Source of the DNA: Bacteroidaceae bacterium
GTDB taxonomy: Bacteria; Bacteroidota; Bacteroidia; Bacteroidales; Bacteroidaceae
DNA length: 57,357 nt
NCBI GenBank assembly: GCA_017444485.1
Contig: JAFSWM010000052.1
Coordinates: 1 to 57,357 of the forward strand
Direction: 5' to 3'
The notes under the pieces were generated by a model. The model searched no databases, was not told the origin of the DNA, and saw only the letters and a list, made by a program, of their open reading frames with translations. Shown in pieces: positions 1-8,409 of the stretch. The translations under genes and the position numbers were made by a program. How positions within the stretch are numbered: position 1 is the first letter of the stretch; the number at the start of each line of letters is the position of its first letter.

Positions 1-103
1 AAACAAGGTCCGTGTGACTTTAAAGACACACCGAGTGACTTTAAAGTCACACGGACCTTGTTTAAACTACAACGGATGTAGTTTCACGCTTGAAGCCTTC
101 AAG
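1..103. repeat. Composite palindromic intergenic repeat
   Basis: Positions 1-25 and 39-63 are a perfect 25-bp inverted repeat around a 13-nt loop. The second half contains its own 16-bp palindrome, GTGACTTTAAAGTCAC (35-50), so the 12-mer gtgactttaaag occurs twice directly (14-25, 35-46). Directly after it, aaactac (64-70) and gtagttt (78-84) form a second hairpin, and CTTGAAG-C-CTTCAAG (89-103) a third. The 64-84 hairpin recurs inverted at 21615-21635. The rest of the gap, to 292, holds a short hairpin at 140-157 and the one at 218-247; I see no gene in it. Function is unknown; a bidirectional terminator or a REP-like element are both plausible. Confidence 0.75.
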
Positions 104-217
104 TATTTCGGGCAGGAACAGTCGGGCTAAATGGCTCTAATGTGGGAAGAACCACATCGGCTCATACAACGTCTGCCTGCATGCCAGTAAGTCCGCAGAC
201 CATGCATGCGCAAAGAT

Positions 218-247
218 AGGCCGCGAAGCACTGTTGCTCCGCGGCCT
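218..247 (-). terminator. Hairpin just past the 2665-aa gene, possible terminator
   Basis: aggccgcg (218-225) pairs with cgcggcct (240-247), and the stem continues inward with agca/tgct after one mismatch, leaving a four-base loop. It lies 45 bases downstream of the stop codon of the giant secreted protein. No long T run follows on the minus strand, so this is a stem without the full intrinsic-terminator signature. Confidence 0.4.
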
Positions 248-292
248 GTCGCTGTTTTTATCTCGGGCTATGCGCCCGGGGACGGCGAGGGA

Positions 293-3200
293 TTATCTCA
301 CGATGAACTTCCTGCCGTGTGTCACATAGATGCCTGGTGCGAGGCGCTGGTCGCTGTGGGCGGGCTTGACGAGTCGGCCCTGGACGTCGTACACGGGTGC
401 TGATGTCGCCGTGACACTGTGTCCGCTGATGCTGGTGATCTGTCCATCGATGTTGATGTACAACGTCTGCCAGGTGCCTTCGGTCAGTTTGATGAAGGCA
501 CGGAAGGGTTCGCAGGAGGTCTCGGAATCTACGTATTCGAAGCGGTCGCCCACGAGGGTGTAGTTGTCATCGTCGGCGAGGATGCTGACTGCTGCGTAAC
601 TGCCCACGAAGCGTGTGCCGTCCTTGCTGATGCTAGGCGTGCCGCTCTGAGGCGTGGTGAGGCTCGTGGCGGGAATGTTGTACACGGCGGTGTGGGGCGT
701 GCCGTCATCGGCGAGGGTGGCATTTGTGAGCCCAGGCTTGATGAGGTAGGGCACGTTGGGCTCCATCGCGCTGACACGTTCGAAGTAGAGCACGTCGCCG
801 GCGGCCATAATGAATTCAGCCACTTCCGTTCCTGTTCCAAATACGGCGACGGGGTCGTTCACGGCGCAGGGTAGCACGATGGTGTTCCACTGGCCTTTGC
901 TGAAGGTGCGTTTCAGCGTGACGCTGGCGGCGGGAATGTCGGCGGGAACGTAGTCGTTGCTCTCGTTGAGGATGATGCTCTTGGGGCGGAGGTCTTCGGT
1001 GAGTATCTCCACACTGGTGGTGCCAGTGACGGTGAAGGTGGCTGCAGTGCCTTCCACGGTGTTGCCGTTGATGACGATTCCCGTGACGCGGTATCCGCTG
1101 CGTGCGGTGGCCACGAGGTTCACCTCGGTGCCATAGGCGATGTATGACGTACCGATGCTCACCTGGGCTGCGGCGGTGTCGCAGGCTACGTCCACTCGGT
1201 ACTGCCTGGGGATGAACACGGCGCGCACGTCTTGTGCGTTGTCAAGCAATAGGGTGAGGGGATTCTGTGTGCTGAACTGCTTGAGCCCTGCCGTCACTGC
1301 GTCGTCGGTGGCGGCGAGGCGGCGCGTGCCTGCTGCGGCCTGGTTGTTGCCTTCCGTTGCGTGCGCCCAGTATGCGAAGGTGTAGCCCTCGGCGGGCTGG
1401 GCGGTGAGTTGCAGCGAGGTGCCGTAGGCTACCTCTCCGGTGGCGGTGGCTACTGCGGCTTGTCCGTCGGACGCTACGACTGCCACGGTGGTGGAGCCGG
1501 CGAGGAGCGGCCAGGCGGATACGTTGTAGTGTACCAGTCCGTCCTTGAAGAGCACCCACTTCACGAGCATGCCTTCGCCTCCGGTGTAGCCCTCTTTGTC
1601 GGTGATGCTGTCGGCGCTGACGGCGAGGACGTAGTAGCCGTTTGCGGTCAGTGCGGCGGTGTTCACCACGAAGATGCTGTCAGAGCCAGTCAGAGCGGTG
1701 ATGGGCAGCGGTGTGTCGATGACCTCGCCCTCGTAGCGCAGGGTGATGTCGTCGCGGGTGAATGTGGTGGCGTCGATGCCCTTGTTGAAGCGCACGGTGA
1801 GTTGGCTGATGGGTTGCTGTGCCAAGGCGTCGGCATCGGGCAGGGTGTCGATGGCTACCACGGCGAGCCTCACGTCGGGGGTGGGTTCAAATTCTACGAG
1901 GTAGGTGTATGTGCCTCCTGCCGTGACGTAGTCGACGATGTGCAGGCGGTTGTCGTCAATGGGGTCGGCGCCGTCGCGTAGGGTGTAGCGCGATGTCCAG
2001 AATGCCTCGGCGTCGAGGGCCCGGCTGGTGTTCTCGGCGGTGACGCTGGTGATGCCAGCTGCTGTGGCGGCGGGGTTGGGCAGGTTGGTGTAGAACCATC
2101 CGCTGCGCTCTGCCACTACGCTTACGCGGCACTGCGTGGGTGAGAGGCGCTCCACGGTGGTGGCCTCGACCAGCGGCGACAGCGGCTCGTTGGTGCCGTT
2201 GCTGAAATAGATGCGGTCGGGGGTGTCGTTTACGTCGTCTTCGTCGTTCACTACCCATGCCCGCAGCACGGTGTCGCCCACGGTGGCTTTGATGCTGTGG
2301 ATGAGTTCGTGTATCGTCACGTCCTCGAGCAGCGTGAGGTTGGGATTGCCGTAACTATTCACGTGGTTGGCTGTGACGTTGTAGTCGGTGAAGTGGCCGA
2401 GCACGTCGCAGGCGAGATACCATGTGGCATAGGTGCTGGTGCCGGCGGGTATGTCGCCGAATTCTGTGGCTACGCTGCCGCCGAGGGCTGGTGTCTGCGT
2501 TCCTCCATTGAGGCTGCTCGATACGATGCTGAAGGTGGCGGCGAGGCCCTTGGCGTTGTCCACGATGCGTGGCTGCTGGGTTATCATGCGTACGTCGGTG
2601 GCGTCGCCGAGGCCTTTGTTGTGCATCAGCAGGCTGAACTCGGCGGGCACCACGGGTTCTACCACGTCGGGTGTGAGGGGGTTGTCGCCATAGATGTCGC
2701 GTTGCATGAAGTAGGTGAGGTCGAGCACGGGCGAGGGTTTCACCATGAGGCTCACGGGCAGCAGGTCGCGCGACTGGGTGGCAGTGCCGTCGTTCCAGGT
2801 GAGCGTGCCGCCGAATGACCATGTGGTGAGCGTGTCGGGGGCTGCATAGCGGGTGGGGATGAAGCGTATGGTGGCCACACCCTTGCTGCTGCCGGCCAGC
2901 GTCCAGGGACCAATCGTGTCGCCGGTGAAGCCCTCGATGCTTTCAAAATTGATTTGGAACTCGTGTGCGGTGGCTTTCTCGCCCAGCAGGTTCTCCACGA
3001 GCAGGTCGAGGTTGATGTCGGTGAGTGGTGTGCTGGTGTTGTTGGTGACGGTGAGCGTGCCGATAAACGTCTGCCGCGTCATCACGAGGCGCTGTGAGAT
3101 TTCGAGTTGCACGGTGGCGCAGGTGTTCGACTTCAGACTCTCAGAGTAATCCAGTAGTGCAGCGTTGGCCTTTTCCACCAGGCTTTTCCAGTCTGCAAAG

Positions 3201-6200
3201 CCTGCGCTCACCAGGGCCACGTTGCACGAGTCGCGTCGTTCGATGATGGACGAGAGTCGGGCGGCGTCCACATAGTTGTCGCCCTCCACGGCTCCGCCGC
3301 TGGCTTTCTTGATGGTGTTGATGTAGCGTTCGGCGTATCTCCTCACGTCGAAGTCGAGCACCGTGGCCTGTCCGCCGGGCATCAGTTGCAGGATTCCGTA
3401 GGGGTCGGTGCCGGCGCTGAGATTGTCGGGTATTTCTGTGAGGGGCTGCATGGTGAGCAGGGTGCCGCTTTCTTCCAATTCGTTCAGCCTTGCATTCACG
3501 GCGTCGAGGCTCTGTGCCACTTCGTCGGTTGCTGCATCGATCATGTCGGGGGCGTCGAAGAGGGCCAGACACCAGTCTCTGAACGTTTGCATATAGGTGG
3601 TGTAGAGGCGTCCGTAGTTGTAGAAGGTGCGGACGAGGGAGGGCACGGACTTGTTGTTCGCCTCGTAGCAATTAATGGCATCTCCGAGGCAGTAGATCAT
3701 GCCGTATAAGGAGCCATAGGTCGGGATGTAGCGCATGGAGCACGAGAGAGAGGTTTGCGTCACCTCTTTGACTGCATTGCTGTAGGAGAGGCCGACCATG
3801 CCGCATTCATACCATGGGATATACCCGTTAATGCAGGGCCACAGGTCGCAGACGTCGGTGGGGCAGGGGAGGATGTTCGGACGGTTGTCGGCGCTGCTTG
3901 CCGAGCCTCCGCCGCTGACGCTTCCGCCGCGCCAGATGCTGGGGCCTCCAAGGCCTCCTCCAACGCCACCACCAGCATAGGTGCCGGTAGATATGGTGGG
4001 GCCGGTGGGGCGACAGTGGCTCCAGTCTTTAACGGTCACCACGCTGACGCTGATGTACTTCTGTATGAGGTCTTCATAACACTCATAGTGCCAGTATGTG
4101 GTGATTTTGGCAAAGCATTTCACAATGAGTTTGCTGCCCTGCTCCGACTGTCCGCCGCCGCTGCTTCCGCTTCCGCCGCTTCCGCTGCTACTTGTGTCAT
4201 CCGGCCCGCCGAAGGTGATGTCTTCTGCGATGCGCTTGGCACGCACGGGGATGGTGTAACTCTGGTTTGCGCCCAGGTCGAAGTCGTCCGCGTTGACCAA
4301 CGGTGTGAGTTCAAAGCCGGGCACCTCGGGCAGTTCTAAGCGGCACTGCTTGGCGGCGATGAGTCCGTCGTTGCGGAGTATGGCGTTGAACATCAGGGAG
4401 CCGCCATAGGGCACGGCGTCGAAGGCGATGGTGTCGGGAAGCGTCACACGCACCACGGGCATCGGCACGCTGGTCTCGTAGGTCACCGTGGTCTTTATCT
4501 CATATTCGTCCTGGTAGGTGTTGTCCTCCACCACTTCCCAGAGCACGTTCACGGCTTCGTAGGAAAGCGTGGCTACGTGGGTGGTGATTTCGCCAGGGCT
4601 GATAAGTATGTTCTGTGTATAGCCGCTGTGCTTGTCGGCGGTGACCACGAGGCGGTAGTAGCCCTCGCTGACCGGCGGCAGTGTCACTCCGTTCTCGCTC
4701 TCGTCGGGTGTGATGCCACTGCAGACGAGCGCACCGGTGTTGTAGTCCAATAGTTTCACGGTGGCATCCTTCACGTAGGGATGTTCGCCGGCGGCATTCC
4801 CATAGTAGGTGTTCTCGTCGCGAACCACTACGCGGAGCGTGCCCTCGGCCTCGCTGACCACTTTCACGTTGAAATAGAGCGATACGCCGCTGCCGCGCTC
4901 ACAGTTCACGCCGATGCTCCCTGTCTGAATGATATTCACATCGAGGTCGCCGGGGTTGAACTGCAGCATCATCGTGGCGCTCTCACCATAGGCCAGCGAC
5001 GGCATGGTGGCGGCAGAGGCCAGGGTGACAAAGCCGTTCATTGACGTGGGGAGCGACACGGTGATAGCCCCCGTCTCGCCCTTCCCGTTGTTGGTGATGG
5101 TGAGTGGGTAGGTGCGGCTTTGCCCTTTGGTGACGGTGGTGTTGATGGAGGATGTAGAGAGCGCGAGCGACGGGGTGTGCAACCGCGTGAAGTTGTATGT
5201 GGTCACCTCGATCGACTCTCCCTCGTCGGTGGAGAACGTCACGATGATGCGCTCCCAGTCAGTCCCCGTCGAGACGGCGCTCGACGTGATGGTGTAGGGG
5301 ATGTCCACCGTGGCATCGCCTTCCAATACGCTGAGCGAGCCTACCTCCATGGTGTAGCCCTCCGTGGCGCCGCTGAGCGTAGGTCGTATGTTGTGAAGCG
5401 GCAATGCCGAGAGGTTGCGTAGCGTAATCGTGCCGTTGTGTGCCTCGCCCAGGAAGATGTCGTTCTTTACATACCCACCGGTTTGTTCAAAGCCATAGAC
5501 GTTGAATGTGCCGGCAGCCGCTGTGCTCTGCTCGCCCGTGTTGCACACACCGTAGGCAAACGCTCCGCGATAGGCCGCGGGGCGGTCATAGCGTATGCTG
5601 AAGCGGCCCGCCTCGTCGGTGGTGCATGGCAGGGGGGTGCGTGCGCCGTTATAGACGATGTAAGGCTCTATGGCAATGCCTGCGACGGGGGCGTCGGTCA
5701 CCGGTGTGATGGTGCCGCTGAGCGTGATGGGCTGTGTGCTCTTGTAGGCTTCGCTGTCGCTGCTGATGCTGAAGTTGTACAGAGAGCCCACGGTGAGCGT
5801 CGCTTCAGCCGTATTGTTCACGTATTGCAGTTCTGCCACCGTGCGCGAGGGGTTGATGGTGGCTGTGTGAGTGTATGAGCCTGGCACCGTGCTGGCGGTG
5901 AGTGTGGTGGAGAGGGTGGCCTTCTCGCCCGGAGCCAGCGGCGCTGCCAGAGAGAGCGTGGCTACTGTGCTGCCGTCCCTGACGACTTGCGCGGGAACGC
6001 CCTGCGGCAGTGTGGACGCACCGATGTTGCTGATGGTGAGTGCCACGTCATACTGCGAGCCAGCAAGCGGGTTCGTGCTGCTGAGCGCCATGCGCTCTAT
6101 GGTGGCGTCGGGCAGCGTGCGGTCGCTAACGAGCAACCATGCGGCGCCGCTGTTGTATCCCTCAGCCGAGGCAATGATGCTTACGGTGCGGTCGCCCTCA

Positions 6201-8290
6201 GTCACCGCGTTGCTCGGCACCACGATTTTGCCGCTGACACTGACAGAGCCCGCGGGGATGGTCAGCGTGGCGGGGATGGTCATGTCGGTGGCGTCAGCCG
6301 TGATGCTCACGGTGAGCGGGCTCGTGACGTCAGCCGTGTTGCGGCTCACGGTCAGCGTAGCCCCCTGGGTGTCGCCCTCCAGGATGGTCTGTTTGGACAC
6401 TGTGAGCGTCAGGGTGGGGCCATCGTCGTCAATGATACTCACTGGGACAGACACCGCAGCCTGTTGCTCCCCGGTGGCGGCGCAGTTGCAAGAGGATATA
6501 TAGACGTAGGCCGTGACGTTCACCGTGCGGTTGCCATCCACGACGCTGTTGTCGATGACTCCCAGTGGGAAATTCACCGTGGTCGTTCCGGCAGGCATCT
6601 GAATCGTCTTGTACTGCCCGTAGCGTATGTGGCCCTCTTCGTCGTCGCTGAGTTTCACCGTGATGTTGTTTGCTGTCACACCGGTGCGCGTCAGCGTGGC
6701 ATAGATGGCCTGAGGGCCGGCACTCTCGCTCACCGTGGTGGGAGAGAGCGTGAGGGCTATGGCCGGCACATCGTCATCGTGAAGCACAAACATCGCCGTG
6801 GCCTTTGAGTGGTGCTCCGCCGTGGCCGTGATTTTCACCGTCTCGTCGTTGGCGGGGTCTTTGTCATCGATGATCGGGATGCGCACGCTGGCCGTAGTTT
6901 CGCCATCGGCAAAGACGAGGCTGGCAGGCAGACGGAAGCGTTTAGACTGTTCGATGCCAAGGCTGACCACCAGTTCGCCCGCAGCATAGCGAGCAGGTAC
7001 GGTACCCGTTAGCACCATCACGTCGCCCTCGTTGTAGTCCTCTTTGTCCAAGGCGAGCGTGAGCGGGATGAGGTCGTCGTCCTCCACATAGAGCGTATCC
7101 GTCACCGCGTCATAGCCATTCGCCGCCAGCACCGTGAACGGCACGGCAGCGTCGATGTTGATGTCCGTGTTGTTGATGGGACTCACACTGAAATACACAC
7201 GGCTCGTACCTACGGGGAACGTCACACTCCCGCCGTCAGCGAAACTCACACGTCCGCCCTGAGCCGTGACAGAGAACGTTTCTGCCACATTCAGGTTGCC
7301 CGTTCGGCGCAGTTCGCAGTTGTACCGCCCCGCGCCGTTCTCGGGGATAGAGCCCTTGTAGGGCGTCAGCGTCAGGTGTTTGATCACGGCGAGGGAGTAG
7401 GCCGGAGCGCTGGCGGTGTTGTTGCCCTGTGCCAGGGTGGTCTCCCCGTTTCCTACCGCCGGCACAATCTGCACCACGGCGCGGCAGTCGCCACTGATGC
7501 CAGGATAATTCGCCAGGGCGATTTGCGCAGCGCGGCTCACGCTGGCCCCCATGCCGAGCGTCCCGTCGTAGGCCGTGGTGCCCACATACACACGCGTGCC
7601 ACCCTCGTTCTCAATGTAGATGCGTTCCGTCCATCCAGCGCCAGTGGCGGTGTCGCCCACGTTCTGAACGTTCCACGAGAAGTTCAGTACATCACCCGGC
7701 GCACAGCGCGACTCCGCCACGCTGACGTCGGTGGGCAGCAGGTCCGGATGAGCCACGTCGGTGATGCTCACCGAGCCGTTCTGCTCACCAGTGGCCACGT
7801 TGCGTCCCTCGCGGTCGGAGAGAATCACGCTGCCAGCAGTGAGATAGACCGGCAGCACACTCCCCACAGCAAGCGACTGCGGGAGGTCAATGTCGAATGT
7901 AAGCAACGTTCCCCCCGTGCCTTGAAGGCGCGCGTTACGCTCGCTGAGAATCAGCACGAGGTACTTGTAGTATCGCACACTGCCCACGCCCGAAACGCTC
8001 TGAAAGACCGTCGATACTTCGCGCAGGCTCACGCTGTGCCCATCGCCGCGTGCGCTCTTCAAGCGAGCGCACCACTGGCCGTCAGCGTCGCGGTTCAGAC
8101 GGTAGGGCAACTGGATTTCGAACTGCGCAGCCACGATGTCGCTGGAGTTCTCTAACTCAACGGGTAGGCTGAGCGTGCGTCCGGCAGGATAGGATACGGC
8201 AGGCACGCGCAGCACGTTTGTTTGGGCCGAGGCCGCAAAAGCCAGCAGCCAGCCCAGGCAAACGATGGAGATATATCTGATGTTTTTCAT
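293..8290 (-). CDS. Giant secreted mosaic protein (cohesin-like, CARDB, Calx-beta, sorting tail)
   Basis: This is a 2665-residue exported protein. I start it at the ATG giving MKNIRYISIV, because a hydrophobic signal peptide ending in ASAQ (about residue 23) follows; the upstream in-frame extension is repeat DNA. After the signal peptide comes a cohesin-like beta-sandwich (about 25-180). Then follow a CARDB-like domain (LLPTDVSVAE onward), several Calx-beta/Ig-like domains with acidic EDDD or IDDD linkers (about 310-730), and another CARDB-like domain. Two Gly/Ser-rich linkers lie near 1370-1390 and 1435-1465, flanking a non-repetitive Cys/Trp-rich centre. An SbsA-like Ig domain sits near 2150-2240 and an InlB-like repeat near 2260-2330. 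The C terminus has the sorting-tail pattern YDVQGRLV...APGIYV. No catalytic motif is visible. A surface scaffold or adhesin role is inferred from architecture alone. Confidence 0.85.
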   Translation of the reverse strand: MKNIRYISIVCLGWLLAFAASAQTNVLRVPAVSYPAGRTLSLPVELENSSDIVAAQFEIQLPYRLNRDADGQWCARLKSARGDGHSVSLREVSTVFQSVSGVGSVRYYKYLVLILSERNARLQGTGGTLLTFDIDLPQSLAVGSVLPVYLTAGSVILSDREGRNVATGEQNGSVSITDVAHPDLLPTDVSVAESRCAPGDVLNFSWNVQNVGDTATGAGWTERIYIENEGGTRVYVGTTAYDGTLGMGASVSRAAQIALANYPGISGDCRAVVQIVPAVGNGETTLAQGNNTASAPAYSLAVIKHLTLTPYKGSIPENGAGRYNCELRRTGNLNVAETFSVTAQGGRVSFADGGSVTFPVGTSRVYFSVSPINNTDINIDAAVPFTVLAANGYDAVTDTLYVEDDDLIPLTLALDKEDYNEGDVMVLTGTVPARYAAGELVVSLGIEQSKRFRLPASLVFADGETTASVRIPIIDDKDPANDETVKITATAEHHSKATAMFVLHDDDVPAIALTLSPTTVSESAGPQAIYATLTRTGVTANNITVKLSDDEEGHIRYGQYKTIQMPAGTTTVNFPLGVIDNSVVDGNRTVNVTAYVYISSCNCAATGEQQAAVSVPVSIIDDDGPTLTLTVSKQTILEGDTQGATLTVSRNTADVTSPLTVSITADATDMTIPATLTIPAGSVSVSGKIVVPSNAVTEGDRTVSIIASAEGYNSGAAWLLVSDRTLPDATIERMALSSTNPLAGSQYDVALTISNIGASTLPQGVPAQVVRDGSTVATLSLAAPLAPGEKATLSTTLTASTVPGSYTHTATINPSRTVAELQYVNNTAEATLTVGSLYNFSISSDSEAYKSTQPITLSGTITPVTDAPVAGIAIEPYIVYNGARTPLPCTTDEAGRFSIRYDRPAAYRGAFAYGVCNTGEQSTAAAGTFNVYGFEQTGGYVKNDIFLGEAHNGTITLRNLSALPLHNIRPTLSGATEGYTMEVGSLSVLEGDATVDIPYTITSSAVSTGTDWERIIVTFSTDEGESIEVTTYNFTRLHTPSLALSTSSINTTVTKGQSRTYPLTITNNGKGETGAITVSLPTSMNGFVTLASAATMPSLAYGESATMMLQFNPGDLDVNIIQTGSIGVNCERGSGVSLYFNVKVVSEAEGTLRVVVRDENTYYGNAAGEHPYVKDATVKLLDYNTGALVCSGITPDESENGVTLPPVSEGYYRLVVTADKHSGYTQNILISPGEITTHVATLSYEAVNVLWEVVEDNTYQDEYEIKTTVTYETSVPMPVVRVTLPDTIAFDAVPYGGSLMFNAILRNDGLIAAKQCRLELPEVPGFELTPLVNADDFDLGANQSYTIPVRAKRIAEDITFGGPDDTSSSGSGGSGSSGGGQSEQGSKLIVKCFAKITTYWHYECYEDLIQKYISVSVVTVKDWSHCRPTGPTISTGTYAGGGVGGGLGGPSIWRGGSVSGGGSASSADNRPNILPCPTDVCDLWPCINGYIPWYECGMVGLSYSNAVKEVTQTSLSCSMRYIPTYGSLYGMIYCLGDAINCYEANNKSVPSLVRTFYNYGRLYTTYMQTFRDWCLALFDAPDMIDAATDEVAQSLDAVNARLNELEESGTLLTMQPLTEIPDNLSAGTDPYGILQLMPGGQATVLDFDVRRYAERYINTIKKASGGAVEGDNYVDAARLSSIIERRDSCNVALVSAGFADWKSLVEKANAALLDYSESLKSNTCATVQLEISQRLVMTRQTFIGTLTVTNNTSTPLTDINLDLLVENLLGEKATAHEFQINFESIEGFTGDTIGPWTLAGSSKGVATIRFIPTRYAAPDTLTTWSFGGTLTWNDGTATQSRDLLPVSLMVKPSPVLDLTYFMQRDIYGDNPLTPDVVEPVVPAEFSLLMHNKGLGDATDVRMITQQPRIVDNAKGLAATFSIVSSSLNGGTQTPALGGSVATEFGDIPAGTSTYATWYLACDVLGHFTDYNVTANHVNSYGNPNLTLLEDVTIHELIHSIKATVGDTVLRAWVVNDEDDVNDTPDRIYFSNGTNEPLSPLVEATTVERLSPTQCRVSVVAERSGWFYTNLPNPAATAAGITSVTAENTSRALDAEAFWTSRYTLRDGADPIDDNRLHIVDYVTAGGTYTYLVEFEPTPDVRLAVVAIDTLPDADALAQQPISQLTVRFNKGIDATTFTRDDITLRYEGEVIDTPLPITALTGSDSIFVVNTAALTANGYYVLAVSADSITDKEGYTGGEGMLVKWVLFKDGLVHYNVSAWPLLAGSTTVAVVASDGQAAVATATGEVAYGTSLQLTAQPAEGYTFAYWAHATEGNNQAAAGTRRLAATDDAVTAGLKQFSTQNPLTLLLDNAQDVRAVFIPRQYRVDVACDTAAAQVSIGTSYIAYGTEVNLVATARSGYRVTGIVINGNTVEGTAATFTVTGTTSVEILTEDLRPKSIILNESNDYVPADIPAASVTLKRTFSKGQWNTIVLPCAVNDPVAVFGTGTEVAEFIMAAGDVLYFERVSAMEPNVPYLIKPGLTNATLADDGTPHTAVYNIPATSLTTPQSGTPSISKDGTRFVGSYAAVSILADDDNYTLVGDRFEYVDSETSCEPFRAFIKLTEGTWQTLYINIDGQITSISGHSVTATSAPVYDVQGRLVKPAHSDQRLAPGIYVTHGRKFIVR

Positions 8291-8312
8291 ACGAAACAGA
8301 AAGATTTTTTTT

Positions 8313-8409
8313 ATTGACCATTGATGATTGACCATTGAACATTTTTGCAAAACCGAGAGCAAGGGTGTTGGCAATGGTCAACGGTCAATGTTCAATGTTC
8401 AATGATTTT
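8313..8409. repeat. Inverted-repeat element, copy A
   Basis: The left arm (8313-8344) is built of attgacc/attgaac units. The right arm (about 8371-8409) carries the complementary ggtcaa/gttcaatg units. The loop contains accgagagcaagggtgttgg. Copy B at 27813-27910 has the same arms and a clearly related loop, accggctgcaaagggttttg. This copy overlaps the 3' end of the 1803-aa gene and supplies its TGA stop codon (8399-8401). It also occupies the 5' flank of the 2665-aa gene. Confidence 0.75.

Noticed and set aside
1-103. Tandem palindromes considered as a CRISPR array
   Set aside because: The repeated units are not separated by spacers of constant length and no cas gene is nearby.
210-217. caaagata, a perfect minus-strand TATCTTTG box
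   Set aside because: It lies downstream of the 2665-aa gene with no -33 and nothing to transcribe before the window edge; chance occurrence or a promoter for a gene outside the window cannot be told apart.
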